Shown here piece by piece: positions 49,946 to 60,611 of a stretch of DNA of 64,000 bases. Every line of letters begins with the position of its first letter. The stretch's first letter is position 1. The position numbers were made by a program, and so were the translations under genes. Below the pieces are notes generated by a model. That model was not told where the DNA came from and ran no database searches. It worked only from the letters and a program-made list of their open reading frames with translations. The stretch is from Legionella jordanis (lineage in GTDB: Bacteria; Pseudomonadota; Gammaproteobacteria; Legionellales; Legionellaceae), in assembly GCF_900637635.1 (NCBI RefSeq), contig NZ_LR134383.1:1457501-1521500 (forward strand), in the 5' to 3' direction.

Positions 49946-50587
49946 ATGTCTAGTGAGCCAATCATAGAATATACTTATAATTATCAACAACCTGATGAAT
50001 ACCACTTCAGTTTAGATTCGGTTCATCTTGCAAAATTTGTTGCGACACAATTTAAATCATCCCTGGATCTTTCATCGTTAAAAGTACTGGATCTCTGTGC
50101 CGGGTGTGGAGTCATTGGATTTGAGCTCTCCTGGCATCTTCGCGAATTAAGGCATATTGATTTTATTGAGATTCAAAATGTTTATACGGAACACTTTTTT
50201 CAGAATTTAGCTAATATTAATCGACCCGAACTCCAATGTCGTTGGCATCTTTTAAATTATGATGAATTACATAAAACGGAATGGACGGGCAAATTTGATT
50301 TAATCATCAGCAATCCCCCCTATTTTCTACCAGACCATGGGACGCTTTCCCCATCTCAATTTAAAAATCGTTGTAGGTTTTTTTTGGATAGCTCTTTTAA
50401 GAGTTATATTCTAGCTATAGTAAATACCCTTACAAACAAAGGAAAAGCTTATTTCTTATTGCGATCATTAAAACATCATGGTCTGGATTTATTTTTAGAA
50501 ACTCAAGAAATTCTACAGGGAACGTCAATCACAGTTCAAAAAATCTCTCGTATTCGAGGGACGGATATTATCTTATTAGAAAAATAA
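49946..50587 (+). CDS. TrmN6-like SAM-dependent methyltransferase
   Basis: A 213-residue class I methyltransferase with SAM-binding motif I LKVLDLCAGCGVIGFE (about residues 48-63) and the catalytic motif DLIISNPPYF (near 123) of N6-adenine or glutamine methyltransferases. The FSLDSVHLAKFVA opening resembles TrmN6 (tRNA1-Val A37) enzymes. No ribosome binding site is obvious. A decayed second copy lies 3 kb upstream. Confidence 0.8.
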   Translation: MSSEPIIEYTYNYQQPDEYHFSLDSVHLAKFVATQFKSSLDLSSLKVLDLCAGCGVIGFELSWHLRELRHIDFIEIQNVYTEHFFQNLANINRPELQCRWHLLNYDELHKTEWTGKFDLIISNPPYFLPDHGTLSPSQFKNRCRFFLDSSFKSYILAIVNTLTNKGKAYFLLRSLKHHGLDLFLETQEILQGTSITVQKISRIRGTDIILLEK

Positions 50588-50892
50588 TAGATTCTAATGA
50601 ATCTTTCCCAAGGGTCATTGGAATATCCTTACTTGCAAATTGCCAAACGCTTTACGACGAGACAGAACATGGAAACTCTGCTCCACTAATTGTTGAAAGC
50701 CGCTCTTATTATTTTTGGAAAGCATGGGTCTTCTTTGTAGTATTCCCCATGCTTCATCAGCGCTGTATTGCTCTTTTTATCCAAGGTAGTACACTGAGAT
50801 GACCACTATTACCATGTAATAAGCTCTTTATTAAAGTATATCCCCATCGGCAAGCCTGATAGGAAGAATGATGGCCTATAAAGGATTTCCAA
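50588..50892. other. Region upstream of yhiI
   Basis: About 305 bases between the methyltransferase and yhiI. The right half (from 50759) is the part repeated at 48059. It includes AAGGA eight bases before the yhiI ATG. No separate gene is seen. Confidence 0.6.
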
Positions 50893-51969
50893 ATGGTACA
50901 TGACATGAAGTCGAAATGGTTATTAGGTTTAGCTGTAATTACTGTAATTATCCTGTTATTCCTGTTCTGGCAATACTTCCAACCTAAAGATATGGGTAGT
51001 GATTTCGCCAGTGGCAATGGACGAATTGAAGCGATTGAAGTTGATATCGACACTAAAATTGCTGGCAGAATTAAAAATATCTTGGTCGATGAAGGTGATT
51101 TTGTAAAGGCAGGCCAGATACTTGCTGTTATGGATACAGACTCTCTTGAAGCCCAGCTTCGAGAAGCAAAAGCCAGATACAAAGAAGCTCAAAGTAATGT
51201 CGTCAGTGCCAAATTTCAGGTTAACCAAAGGAAAAATGAAAAAGAAGTTGCTCTGGCTACAGTGGCTCAGCGCGAGGCTGAATTAAATTTAGCACGAAAT
51301 CGCTTATCTCGAGTTGAAAAATTGGTGGCCAAAGAAGCGGCCTCAGTTGATAGCCTGGATGAGACGCGCGCCCTTTTCTTTAGTGCGCAAGCGGGATTAA
51401 AAGCTGCCAATGCTCAGGTTGCAGAAAAAGATGCCTTAATTGCAAATGCAAATGCGCAGGTTATGGCGGCTGAATTATCTGTTGAGGCGGCGGATGCCAC
51501 CATAGAGCGTCTGAAGGTTGAAATCAAAGACAGTACTTTGATTGCACCATTAGATGGACGCATTCAATTTCGGGTTGCCCAACCAGGTGAGGTGCTTTCA
51601 TCTGGGGGGAAAGTATTAAATATGGTGGATCTCACCAATGTATATATGGTCTTTTTTTTACCAACAGAACAGGCTGGAAGGGTTCAGATTGGGGCCCCTG
51701 TCCATCTTGTATTGGATGCTATTCCTCAATACGTAATACCGGCAAAAGTGACTTTTGTCGCAGACGTAGCCCAATTTACACCCAAAACAGTTGAAACAGC
51801 GAGTGAACGACAAAAATTGATGTTCCGTGTTAAAGCTCGAATTTCTCCTAAACTGTTAAAAAAGCACATCCATGCGGTAAAAACTGGTTTGCCAGGCATG
51901 GCCTATGTCCAGTTGAATCCAAAAAGTGAATGGCCTGCCAACCTAAAAGTGAATGTACCAAATGATTGA
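50893..51969 (+). CDS. yhiI: HlyD-family periplasmic adaptor (YhiI-like)
   Basis: A 358-residue membrane-fusion protein. An N-terminal helix ([20 protein letters not shown], residues 10-29) is followed by the first lipoyl half ([20 protein letters not shown]), a long Ala/Glu-rich coiled coil (about 95-220) and the second half ([20 protein letters not shown]). Adaptor of the ABC exporter encoded by the next two genes, in E. coli yhiI-rbbA-yhhJ order. Its stop overlaps the rbbA start region. Start at 50893 has AAGGA eight bases upstream. The upstream and start region is duplicated at 48059-48213. Confidence 0.85.
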   Translation: MVHDMKSKWLLGLAVITVIILLFLFWQYFQPKDMGSDFASGNGRIEAIEVDIDTKIAGRIKNILVDEGDFVKAGQILAVMDTDSLEAQLREAKARYKEAQSNVVSAKFQVNQRKNEKEVALATVAQREAELNLARNRLSRVEKLVAKEAASVDSLDETRALFFSAQAGLKAANAQVAEKDALIANANAQVMAAELSVEAADATIERLKVEIKDSTLIAPLDGRIQFRVAQPGEVLSSGGKVLNMVDLTNVYMVFFLPTEQAGRVQIGAPVHLVLDAIPQYVIPAKVTFVADVAQFTPKTVETASERQKLMFRVKARISPKLLKKHIHAVKTGLPGMAYVQLNPKSEWPANLKVNVPND

Positions 51970-54706
51970 AGAGCCTTCACTTATTGGTCTGGTGGATAAT
52001 GTTAGCTTCTGGTTTGGCAAGATTCAGGTACTCAAACAAATTAATCTCAAACTCCCTGCCGGTTGTATGATGGGTTTTATTGGTCCGGATGGAGTTGGGA
52101 AATCCACCTTGCTGTCCTTAATTGCAGGAGCGCGTGGAATTCAACAAGGAGGTGTAAGGATCTTAGACGGCGATATGAAAAGCGCCAGGCACCGTAATGC
52201 GGTATGTACGCGTATTGCCTATATGCCCCAGGGGTTAGGAAAAAATCTCTATCCCTCCCTTTCAATCTTTGAAAATGTCGATTTCTTTGGGCGTTTATTT
52301 GGACATGGCCGAATGGAACGCGAACAGTCCATTGTCCAATTATTGGCTATTACAGGGCTTTTACCCTTCAAGGATCGCGTTGTAAGCAAATTATCTGGCG
52401 GAATGAAACAAAAACTTGGCTTATGCTGTGCTCTGATTCACTCACCTGATTTGCTTATTCTGGATGAACCTACCACAGGTGTTGATCCGCTATCCCGGCG
52501 CCAATTCTGGGAATTAATCAGTGCGATACGTAGGAATAAACCCAGGATGACTGTCCTCGTGGCCACTGCTTATATGGACGAAGCAGCAGAATTTGATTGG
52601 TTGGTCGCGATGAATGATGGAGGAATTTTAGCTACAGGCACATATGAGAGCTTGCTTTCTCAAACCCATACATCCTCCCTGGAGGATGCATTCATTTCTT
52701 TATTAACCAAAGAACAGCAGAAACAACATCAAAGAGTAGTTATGCGCCCACGAGTGCAACAGGAACACTCTGAAGTTGCTATAGAAGCAAACCATTTGAC
52801 TAAGAAATTTGGCAACTTTACTGCGGTCGACTCAGTCAATTTTCGGATTGAGTGCGGAGAAATTTTTGGGTTTTTGGGATCAAATGGTTGCGGTAAAACG
52901 ACGGTGATGAAGATGCTGACAGGGCTTTTACCAATCAGTGACGGGCAAGTTTGGCTTTTTGGTAAAACCGTTGATGCGAATGACTTAACAATACGTCGTC
53001 AAATTGGTTACATGTCGCAATCCTTCTCACTCTATACAGAATTAACCGTTTCTCAAAATTTGTTATTGCATGCGCATTTGTTTCATTTACCTAAAGAAGA
53101 TCTAAACACTTGCATTAATCAATTGGTGAAGCGGTTTTATTTAACTGAGGTAATCTATGAATTTCCGAGCGCTCTACCTTTAGGGTACAAACAAAGACTT
53201 TCTTTAGCTGTAGCGGTGCTTCATAAGCCGAAAATTTTAATCTTGGACGAGCCAACTTCAGGTGTAGATCCCTTAGCCCGTGATTTATTTTGGCAATTAA
53301 TGCTTGATTTGTCGCGAAACGATCGGGTTACGATTTTTATTTCCACTCATTTTATGAATGAAGCGGAACGTTGTGATCGAATATCTTTAATGCATGCAGG
53401 CAAGGTATTAGTCAGTGATAAGCCAAGCCATTTAATTGAAATGAAAAAAACCAAAACTCTCGAGGAGGCATTTATCCGTTATCTTGAGGAAGCACAAAAT
53501 GAAACTTCGAAAACACAGACTTCCTCATCAATAGATAATGCTAGAGAAAACTCTTTTTCGGTGGAACAAGCTCAAAGCAAGGCAGCATTTGATGCAAGGC
53601 GAATGTACAGTTACTGCAGACGAGAAACGCTTGAACTGATTCGTGAACCCATAAGGGCAGTGATGGCCTTTTTAGGCAGCGTCATCTTAATGCTTATTAT
53701 GAGTTATGGCATTAATCTGGATGTTGAGAATCTTTCTTTTGCAGTATGGGATCGAGATCAAAGCACTTTAAGTCAGAATTATGTGCTTAATATCGCCGGT
53801 TCACGCTATTTTAGTGAGTACCCACCCATTCAGAATTACGAACAATTAGACAGAAGAATGCGCTCCGGCCAATTGAATCTGACCCTTGAAATTCCAAATG
53901 GCTTTGCGAGAGATATAAAGCGTGGCCGAACAGTGGAGATTGGAGCTTGGATTGAAGGAGTTATGCCTCAACGCGCAGAAACAGCAGAAAATTATATTTT
54001 GGGATTACATCAGCATTGGTTGGTCGCAAATATCCATGAATTGCAGCAAGTCAATTTGCTGGATTATTTCAATATAGAGACAAGATTCCGTTACAACCCA
54101 GACGTTAAGAGCTTACCGGCTATGGTTCCGGCAATAATCCCCCTCCTCCTGATGCTGATCCCTGCCATCCTGACTGCACTAGCTGTGGTGCGCGAGAAAG
54201 AACTGGGTTCCATTATCAATTTATATGTTACCCCAGTTACCCGCATTGAATTTTTATTCGGGAAGTTACTACCCTATATTGGCTTGGCCATGGTCAATTT
54301 TCTATCTCTGGTCACGCTATCCATATTCTTTTTTAAAGTACCAGTCACCGGAAGTTTTTTGACCTTGTTCATTGCGGCATTTCTTTATGTGGTAATAGCT
54401 ACCTCCATGGGTTTTTTGATCTCCACCTTCATGCACAGCCAGATTGCCGCGATTTTTGGTACAGCAATTTTAACCATTCTTCCTGCCACTCAATTTTCAG
54501 GAATGCTTGAACCTGTATCATCATTGGAAGGCATAGGTGCAATAATTGGGAGGATATACCCTGTTACTCATTTTCTTGATATATCCCGTGGAGTTTTTTC
54601 CAAAGGTCTTGGATTTAGTGATCTATACAGACCTTTTTTTTCCTTGTTGTTTACGGTTCCGATTTTACTAGGCCTTTGCTTAGTGTTCATAAAAAAGCAG
54701 GAGTAG
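51962..54706 (+). CDS. rbbA: RbbA-like double ABC ATPase/permease
   Basis: About 914 residues: two ABC ATPase domains followed by one ABC-2 permease domain. Domain 1 has Walker [10 protein letters not shown], signature LSGGMKQKL and Walker [14 protein letters not shown]. Domain 2 has GSNGCGKTT, a degenerate signature LPLGYKQRL and [13 protein letters not shown]. Membrane helices begin near residue 560. The stretch [17 protein letters not shown] and [15 protein letters not shown] closely match E. coli RbbA, a ribosome-associated ATPase also proposed as an exporter. ATG at 51953 is an alternative start; either overlaps yhiI. Confidence 0.88.
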   Translation: MIEEPSLIGLVDNVSFWFGKIQVLKQINLKLPAGCMMGFIGPDGVGKSTLLSLIAGARGIQQGGVRILDGDMKSARHRNAVCTRIAYMPQGLGKNLYPSLSIFENVDFFGRLFGHGRMEREQSIVQLLAITGLLPFKDRVVSKLSGGMKQKLGLCCALIHSPDLLILDEPTTGVDPLSRRQFWELISAIRRNKPRMTVLVATAYMDEAAEFDWLVAMNDGGILATGTYESLLSQTHTSSLEDAFISLLTKEQQKQHQRVVMRPRVQQEHSEVAIEANHLTKKFGNFTAVDSVNFRIECGEIFGFLGSNGCGKTTVMKMLTGLLPISDGQVWLFGKTVDANDLTIRRQIGYMSQSFSLYTELTVSQNLLLHAHLFHLPKEDLNTCINQLVKRFYLTEVIYEFPSALPLGYKQRLSLAVAVLHKPKILILDEPTSGVDPLARDLFWQLMLDLSRNDRVTIFISTHFMNEAERCDRISLMHAGKVLVSDKPSHLIEMKKTKTLEEAFIRYLEEAQNETSKTQTSSSIDNARENSFSVEQAQSKAAFDARRMYSYCRRETLELIREPIRAVMAFLGSVILMLIMSYGINLDVENLSFAVWDRDQSTLSQNYVLNIAGSRYFSEYPPIQNYEQLDRRMRSGQLNLTLEIPNGFARDIKRGRTVEIGAWIEGVMPQRAETAENYILGLHQHWLVANIHELQQVNLLDYFNIETRFRYNPDVKSLPAMVPAIIPLLLMLIPAILTALAVVREKELGSIINLYVTPVTRIEFLFGKLLPYIGLAMVNFLSLVTLSIFFFKVPVTGSFLTLFIAAFLYVVIATSMGFLISTFMHSQIAAIFGTAILTILPATQFSGMLEPVSSLEGIGAIIGRIYPVTHFLDISRGVFSKGLGFSDLYRPFFSLLFTVPILLGLCLVFIKKQE

Positions 54707-54709
54707 TTC

Positions 54710-55828
54710 ATGGCGATTAGTAATATAGCTTATCTCGTAACTAAGGAATTACGTGGAATGCTCCGTGATCCCATCATGCTGGCATTAATTATTTTTGCAT
54801 TTACAGTTTCTGTTTATGCTGCCGCAACGGCTATGCCTGAGACGCTGAATAATACGCCTATCGCTGTAGTTGATGAAGATCAATCCCCTTTATCGCAAAG
54901 AATTGCAGATGCTTTTTATCCTCCCCAATTTACTCGTCCTGTTCCCATCAAGTTAACGGAAATTGATTCAGCCATGAACTCTGGAACTTATACGTTCACC
55001 CTGGACATACCACCCGATTTTCAAAGAGATTTGTTAGCAGGACGTAAACCATCCATTCAGTTAAATGTTGATGCAACCCGTATGAGTCAAGCATTCATTG
55101 GTTCAGGTTATATTCAAACCATTATTAGTGGGGAAATCATTGAATTTTTAAAACATTATCGTGAAGTTGCTGTACCAGCCGTGGATCTGATAATGAGGGT
55201 TCGCTTCAATCCCACCTTGAGCAAAACCTGGTTTGGCGCAGTTATGGAAATTATCAACAACATAACCATGTTGTCCATTGTCCTTACTGGGGCAGCGCTT
55301 CTTCGCGAACGGGAACATGGCACTATAGAACATTTATTGGTGATGCCTATTACCCCTTTCGAAATTATGACCAGTAAAATTTGTGCAATGGGTTTAGTGG
55401 TTTTAGTGGTGAGTACCTTTTCACTGATTGTTATAGTACGTCATCTATTGGCGATTCCAATTGAGGGCTCCATCTTTTTATTTCTTTTAGGGAGCACCAT
55501 GAATCTATTTGCAACAACGTCTATGGGTATTTTTATGGGAACCATAGCACGCTCGATGCCCCAATTTGGATTGCTGTTGATCCTGGTTATTCTACCTTTG
55601 GAGATGCTTTCAGGAGGCATGACTCCTAGGGAAAATATGCCTGAGCTGGTACGTACAATTATGCTTGCTGCTCCAATTACCCATTTTGTCATGCTCGCTC
55701 AATCCGTTTTATTTCGCGGAGCAGGTTTGGATATTATATGGCCGCAACTGGCAGCACTAGCCCTTATTGGTTCTATTTTTTTCTACAGCACTTTACTCTA
55801 TTTTCGCAAAGCAATTAGCCTGCTATAA
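54710..55828 (+). CDS. yhhJ: ABC-2 permease (YhhJ-like)
   Basis: A 372-residue membrane protein with an N-terminal helix (IMLALIIFAFTVSVYAAATA), a periplasmic domain of about 140 residues (AVVDEDQSPLSQRI) and five C-terminal helices with the family motif LREREHGTIEHLLVMPITPFE. It forms the second permease half with RbbA. The start is three bases after the rbbA stop, so it is the last gene of the operon. Confidence 0.88.
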   Translation: MAISNIAYLVTKELRGMLRDPIMLALIIFAFTVSVYAAATAMPETLNNTPIAVVDEDQSPLSQRIADAFYPPQFTRPVPIKLTEIDSAMNSGTYTFTLDIPPDFQRDLLAGRKPSIQLNVDATRMSQAFIGSGYIQTIISGEIIEFLKHYREVAVPAVDLIMRVRFNPTLSKTWFGAVMEIINNITMLSIVLTGAALLREREHGTIEHLLVMPITPFEIMTSKICAMGLVVLVVSTFSLIVIVRHLLAIPIEGSIFLFLLGSTMNLFATTSMGIFMGTIARSMPQFGLLLILVILPLEMLSGGMTPRENMPELVRTIMLAAPITHFVMLAQSVLFRGAGLDIIWPQLAALALIGSIFFYSTLLYFRKAISLL

Positions 55829-55848
55829 GAGCTCTCTCGTGTACACTC

Positions 55849-55944
55849 AAAGTGCGCGGATAATTCGTTGCAATGATGGTTTCGCTGAAGGCTGTATCTT
55901 CTGACTAGGATATGCGCTTCAGCGATTAAAAGGATCCGCACTTT
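55849..55944. other. Nested inverted repeat between yhhJ and rhlE
   Basis: Outer arms AAAGTGCGCGGAT (55849-55861) and ATCCGCACTTT (55934-55944) enclose inner arms TCGCTGAAG (55882-55890) and CTTCAGCGA (55917-55925). It lies between convergent genes and can form a long branched hairpin. There is no T-run, so it is not a classic intrinsic terminator; it may be a bidirectional transcription block or a processing site. Confidence 0.6.
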
Positions 55945-55982
55945 AGATAAGATAAATGGGACTCACCTTATCATCCTGCAAT

Positions 55983-57236
55983 TTATTTACGTCTGCCAAA
56001 ATTTTGCTTCGTTGTTTGTTTTGAAAAGGCAGATGTTTTCTTTTTTGAGTTAGAGGGAAAGTTTTTTTTATTGGGAGTCGATAATGTGCTCTGAGGAACA
56101 TTATGTGTCGGTTCAAAATCATCAATTTCAACTCGGTTCAGTTTGCGTTTGATTAACCGTTCGATTGCATTCAGTTGCCCTACTTCATCTGCACTGACTA
56201 AAGAAATGGCCAATCCTGAGGCTCCTGCCCGGCCGGTACGGCCAATGCGATGCACATAATCTTCGGCAACCTGGGGAAGATCGTAATTAATAACACAAGG
56301 GAGTTGATTGATATCAATTCCACGTGCTGCGATATCTGTCGCAACTAAAACATGTAACTCTCCTGATTTAAATTCAGCCAGGGCTTTGGTGCGCTGTGAC
56401 TGCGACTTATTACCATGAATGGCGGCAGCATGAATATGGTCTTCAGCCAATTGTTTTACTAATTTGTTTGCACCATGCTTGGTTCGAGAAAATACCAAGG
56501 TCTGCCCCAGTTTATTTTTATGAATCAGATGGCTAAGTAAAGCCGATTTACGGCTTTTATCCACCGGGTGAACCGTTTGCTTTACAGCAACCGCAGTGGT
56601 ATTGCGTGGGGTTACGTCAATTTCTAGTGGCTGTTGCAATATCCCTTTAACCAGAGTGCGAATCTCATCAGAAAAAGTAGCAGAAAACATCAAATTCTGT
56701 CGGTTTGCAGGCAATAACTTAATGATGCGTTTTATATCATGGATAAACCCCATATCCAGCATCCGATCAGCTTCATCCAACACCAAGACATCAACATCAT
56801 CCAATTGAATGGCTCGTTGCTGCTGTAAATCCAGCAGTCGCCCAGGGGTGGCTACCAGGAGCTCTACGCCACTGCGTAATTTCATCATCTGTGGATTAAT
56901 TTTTACCCCACCAAAAACTACAGCAGAGCGAAGGGACAAATGACGCCCGTATTGAATAATACTTTCATGGACTTGTGCGGCCAATTCCCGTGTGGGAGTA
57001 ACTATTAATGCTCTGGTGCGGTTATTTTTAGCACGAGGTTTTTCATTTAATTTTTGCAGAATAGGCAAGACAAAACTGGCAGTTTTACCTGTTCCTGTCT
57101 GCGCTGAGGCCAGGACATCCTTACCACTTAAAATGGCGGGAATGGCTTGGGCTTGGATGGGCGAAGGTTCTAGATAACCCAATTCGTTAACAGCACGAAC
57201 CAGGGGCTCTACTAAACCTAATAATTTAAAACTCAT
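55983..57236 (-). CDS. rhlE: DEAD-box RNA helicase (RhlE-like)
   Basis: A 417-residue RNA helicase with the full motif set: Q motif [21 protein letters not shown], Ia [38 protein letters not shown] and [12 protein letters not shown]. The C-terminal tail of about 40 residues is Lys/Ser-rich ([13 protein letters not shown]), as in RhlE-type enzymes that act on ribosome assembly or RNA decay. Start at 57236. Monocistronic, convergent with yhhJ. Confidence 0.93.
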   Translation of the reverse strand: MSFKLLGLVEPLVRAVNELGYLEPSPIQAQAIPAILSGKDVLASAQTGTGKTASFVLPILQKLNEKPRAKNNRTRALIVTPTRELAAQVHESIIQYGRHLSLRSAVVFGGVKINPQMMKLRSGVELLVATPGRLLDLQQQRAIQLDDVDVLVLDEADRMLDMGFIHDIKRIIKLLPANRQNLMFSATFSDEIRTLVKGILQQPLEIDVTPRNTTAVAVKQTVHPVDKSRKSALLSHLIHKNKLGQTLVFSRTKHGANKLVKQLAEDHIHAAAIHGNKSQSQRTKALAEFKSGELHVLVATDIAARGIDINQLPCVINYDLPQVAEDYVHRIGRTGRAGASGLAISLVSADEVGQLNAIERLIKRKLNRVEIDDFEPTHNVPQSTLSTPNKKNFPSNSKKKTSAFSKQTTKQNFGRRK

Positions 57237-57481
57237 GTTGTTTTGTTTCCTATAAAAATTAACTAACTGAACATTACTTAAATTCGTCAGCTTATACTCT
57301 GTTGGTAGATGAAGATTTGGAGAGAAAATAAGGCTTGTTAGTCATACATAACAGAAGCTAGGTTAATCAAGTATATCATGGATTCATTGTTCTAAGAAAA
57401 TACATCCGACTAACCATGCCCTATATCCCGCAATTAAGTTATGATTCATTCTTTAAGATCTCCTCATTAAATGGAACGACA

Positions 57482-58120
57482 ATGAGAAAACAATTTGTCC
57501 TTTGCTTTGCCACGGCGATAATTTTAGCAATCCCAAATTCATTTGCGCAGGCAAATTCGCAATCCCAAGCATTAAAAGAAGCGATACAAACCCTTTCTAA
57601 AGCCCGCAAAATTGGAAAAATCACTAGTCCATCTAATTTGCCCATGCCCTACCGCTTTTTATTAACCCAGCCCTTAATGACGCAAGGCATTGAAACCTAT
57701 TATCAACGCAAAGCAATCGTTAAAACGATTTATGCAGAGAAAAATGAAGCAACAAACAGCTATTTTCGGATGATTTTAATGTTAATTGATCACAATAAAG
57801 CGAGGAATAATCCAGAGATAGCTCAAGAGAAGAAGGAATTCGAAGTGGTTGAACTGGCTTTGATAACCATGAATTTCAATACCTTACCCAAGGAAGTGAC
57901 ACAAGATGTGCTTTCATCCAATATTCCCTTTGGTAAGTCCTTACTAAATCATCATATATCAACGAAATCAGCAAATCGGAATTATTTTTCCCTCCCTTGT
58001 GATCAAGCACTCGCCGTGTTAACCCATTGCACATCTGGAAAAAAACTATACGGGCGGACTAACAGTTTAATGCTTAAAGACAATCAATGGATTGCTCATG
58101 TTGTGGAGCTGTTACTATAA
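57482..58120 (+). CDS. Secreted protein of unknown function
   Basis: About 212 residues from the ATG at 57482, chosen because a signal peptide follows (FVLCFATAIILAIPNSFAQA); the frame is open upstream to 57416. The mature part is basic and helical (QALKEAIQTLSKARKIG, later RMILMLIDHNKARNNPEIA), with a Cys pair near the end (CDQALAVLTHC). It resembles Legionella periplasmic proteins with no assigned role, but I cannot name a family. About 290 bases with no gene follow. Confidence 0.65.
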   Translation: MRKQFVLCFATAIILAIPNSFAQANSQSQALKEAIQTLSKARKIGKITSPSNLPMPYRFLLTQPLMTQGIETYYQRKAIVKTIYAEKNEATNSYFRMILMLIDHNKARNNPEIAQEKKEFEVVELALITMNFNTLPKEVTQDVLSSNIPFGKSLLNHHISTKSANRNYFSLPCDQALAVLTHCTSGKKLYGRTNSLMLKDNQWIAHVVELLL

Positions 58121-58414
58121 AGAAGATTTAAAAAGACAAGGCTATGTAGCAGTTGCTGGTTTAATTTTGTTAATGATGTCTTCTCTGCCCTTGTCTCGTC
58201 TTCCACCAGAGACCTGTTTGAGTTCCTTCGGGGAAATCGTTGCCTTGCTTGCTTTGTGAGATTTTGTTGAGGGGTATTTCATGTCTATTCCTAATAAAGG
58301 CAACTTGCTCCATCAGTATAGATTATTTGGGCCTTGTTTATCAGAGCAATCCTAAATAATTCATACTTTTGCATTATATTTATAGAGTGGCTAGGGATGA
58401 ATTAAGGAGTTAGT

Positions 58415-58774
58415 ATGAGAGCATATCCCATTTTTGCCCTTCTATTAGTACTAGTTAGCACAATGGCAACAGCCAACATCGCTTGTGACAAATTTCAAAA
58501 GCCTAAACTGATTAAGTCTCTGGATAATTGGGATATTATTGCAACGACTAAGGCCGAAATTAAAATCGCTCCCTATTTTAGTGGAGATGACCTAAGTTAT
58601 TCGATTTCCTATCATGCAATAAATCCCAGAAATAACTTAAGCATTGATGCACACTCTGGCGTAATTAGTGTTGATGCCGAGGCACAGGATAATTTCGACT
58701 TGAGGGTCACTGCTAAAAATGCCTGTGGTCTTGCATCAGGCAGATTCAATATCCAAATTGATGAGGAGCACTAA
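58415..58774 (+). CDS. Small secreted protein with Ig/cadherin-like domain
   Basis: A 119-residue protein with AAGGAG five bases before the start and a signal peptide (IFALLLVLVSTMATA, residues 6-20). The rest reads like one putative-Ig/dystroglycan-type cadherin repeat: IAPYFSGDDLSYSI, then LSIDAHSGVISVDA, then FDLRVTAKNACG, the pattern of He-PIG domains. Two cysteines may pair. Probably periplasmic or surface; binding partner unknown. Confidence 0.7.
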   Translation: MRAYPIFALLLVLVSTMATANIACDKFQKPKLIKSLDNWDIIATTKAEIKIAPYFSGDDLSYSISYHAINPRNNLSIDAHSGVISVDAEAQDNFDLRVTAKNACGLASGRFNIQIDEEH

Positions 58775-58795
58775 TCAATTTATTGACCAAGCACA

Positions 58796-58957
58796 CTACT
58801 GTTTTGGTTTATTCATGCCGGGATTGGAAGGATCAGTGTGCCCATGGCCCTTTTTTGTCGCCGGTTTTTTGGATATTTTATGATTATTATGCGAGGTTTG
58901 GCCTGAAATTTGTTCGTCTTTATTTTGCCCTGGGTGAGAATGTTTTGTTTTTTCCAT
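58796..58957 (-). CDS. 53-residue His/Lys-rich hydrophilic protein
   Basis: A short reading frame with GGGAG nine bases before the ATG. The product begins MEKTKHSHPGQNKDEQ, is rich in Lys, His, Gly and Asn (HNNHK, KKGHGHTDPSNPGMN) and has no hydrophobic stretch, so it is likely disordered. Histidine-rich small proteins may bind metal, but this is a guess. The good ribosome binding site and fit between neighbours support a real gene. Confidence 0.55.
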   Translation of the reverse strand: MEKTKHSHPGQNKDEQISGQTSHNNHKISKKPATKKGHGHTDPSNPGMNKPKQ

Positions 58958-59013
58958 GAGAATGGCTCCCTTGCTCTTTACAGTAATTAAAGTATAGATC
59001 AGAGGCTAAGTAA

Positions 59014-59343
59014 TTAATTTTTAAATACAAAATAAGCTGCCCCTATCATGCATAAACCTGCGCATAAAAAATTTAACCCAAGAGGTTTATTCATGTAGTA
59101 ATAAGCAAAACAGGCAAAAACGCACATTGTTATTATTTCTTGAATAATTTTTAACTGTGCCAAGTCGAATTGTCGATAACCTATACGGTTCGCTGGCACC
59201 TGTAGGAGATACTCAAAAAAAGCAATGCTCCAGCTGACCAGAATGGCTAAGTACACAGGTTTGTTGTTGAGCGTTTTTAGGTGGCCGTACCAGGCAAAGG
59301 TCATAAAAAAATTAGAAGCAATTAATAGTAAAATTGTTTTCAT
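59014..59343 (-). CDS. DUF486/DMT-type small membrane protein
   Basis: About 109 residues with four predicted helices: MKTILLLIASNFFMTFAWYG, then VYLAILVSWSIAFFEYLLQV with PANRIGY, and two more, ending CMIGAAYFVFKN. The pattern matches DUF486, a half-size drug/metabolite-transporter-like family. The start at 59343 gives the family length; an ATG at 59376 with GGAG upstream is an alternative. Role unknown. Confidence 0.8.
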   Translation of the reverse strand: MKTILLLIASNFFMTFAWYGHLKTLNNKPVYLAILVSWSIAFFEYLLQVPANRIGYRQFDLAQLKIIQEIITMCVFACFAYYYMNKPLGLNFLCAGLCMIGAAYFVFKN

Positions 59344-59593
59344 GGTTGTGTTAAAAATCATGATTATATTTGTCATTAACAAAACACTCCAGGGGATACT
59401 TTGAATTAATGTCAACAGGGTGATGGATTTGAGCAACATATTTCCTCAACCGACTGAGTAAATACATGTAAGTTTGTATTTGATTCAAAAAATCTAGTTA
59501 ATTAAAAAGTAAAGATTAATTTGTAGAACATAATGACTTACGGAAGTGCTATGTGTTAAAATAAAGAACTAAATGTCTTTAGGGTGTATGACA

Positions 59594-60553
59594 ATGACTT
59601 TTTATTTGTATGTTCCTACTAAACAATCTGAAATGCCTCAAAAAGAGAGTGAAGCTCTACAGATCTGGATCGAGGCAGAAGCGCAAAAAGGGAGACAAGT
59701 CAAAGTCACTTATTATGGCCAAAAAGGCTTAATGGATATACCTGACCATAGTAAAATTTATCTGTTTATGCATGGTACCAATGTCTCTGCCAATCCTTTA
59801 GTCTCACAAATCAATGATCCTGAGCTGGTAAGTTCATTTCCGAGCCTCTCTGGTTTTTTAAAAGTTAGCGATGGAAAGAATGAGATTAAGATAACGGATG
59901 TGGCCGATCGGATGAAAGAAGATGGTCTGTTCTTTAAACCTAGGAACTACTTAAGAATCAAATTGTTCCAGTGCGACCCTATTAACAAGGCCAGAATAAT
60001 TGCAGAAGCATTTTTTATCCGGCTGAAACGAATCGGTGGCGATGTGGTTAACGCATCCAACATTCGAATCGATTATTACCCCGCCCACTTTGTTGGTGTC
60101 GCTCAAGAAAACAACCGAATCCACCACAAGTATGCAACAAAGGGCATTGTAAAAAATTTTGATGTAAGGGCAAGTTCCATTCGCAATTCATTGTACACAG
60201 ATCCAGCATCTTCACCTGGCCTAACTCTGGCTCAAGTGAATGACATCATCAGCGAGTATTATCAATATAAATCAGCAAGAGCATGTGGGTTATCTGGTTT
60301 ATTAGGTTTAAACGGGCTGTTTTCCAGTGATGCAAGTGCCCATACCATTGCTGCATTACAAAATCCATCCATTAGCGATCAAAAGCGCTTTGAGATTGGC
60401 AGTCGTTTTATTAAATGTTTTGCTCATAATCAACTCGCTCGTTCTCTTGAACCTGCTGTTACTGAGGCTAAAAGAGAAAATCTGAAAATGTGGGCTGAAC
60501 CGCAAGCCTGTATGGCAGATGAGTATCCCAACCTTCAGATTCATGCTGTCTGA
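59594..60553 (+). CDS. Effector-like protein with clan-CD-peptidase-like motifs
   Basis: A 319-residue soluble protein from the ATG at 59594 (AGGG nine bases upstream; in-frame ATGs at 59573 and 59588 are alternatives). No signal peptide. Two hydrophobic-strand motifs are in the order of clan CD cysteine peptidases (caspase, C80, gingipain): KIYLFMHGTN (His60-Gly61) and LRIKLFQCD (Cys127). The rest is unfamiliar. The lack of secretion signal and the neighbouring F-box gene suggest a Dot/Icm-type substrate, which is inference. Convergent with the F-box gene. Confidence 0.6.
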   Translation: MTFYLYVPTKQSEMPQKESEALQIWIEAEAQKGRQVKVTYYGQKGLMDIPDHSKIYLFMHGTNVSANPLVSQINDPELVSSFPSLSGFLKVSDGKNEIKITDVADRMKEDGLFFKPRNYLRIKLFQCDPINKARIIAEAFFIRLKRIGGDVVNASNIRIDYYPAHFVGVAQENNRIHHKYATKGIVKNFDVRASSIRNSLYTDPASSPGLTLAQVNDIISEYYQYKSARACGLSGLLGLNGLFSSDASAHTIAALQNPSISDQKRFEIGSRFIKCFAHNQLARSLEPAVTEAKRENLKMWAEPQACMADEYPNLQIHAV

Positions 60554-60564
60554 AGTTATGCTTA

Positions 60565-60611
60565 ATTGCATCCTTAAAATGTTTGTGTTGCCAAATGTTT
60601 AAGGATGCAAT
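60565..60611. other. Long inverted repeat spanning the end of the F-box gene
   Basis: Left arm ATTGCATCCTTAAAATGTTTG and right arm CAAATGTTTAAGGATGCAAT are reverse complements apart from one bulge, with a short loop. Printed arms exceed neither strand's gene fully; the right arm covers the last codons and stop of the F-box gene. No T-run follows in either direction. It may act as a bidirectional terminator for the convergent genes or be a mobile small repeat. Confidence 0.6.
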
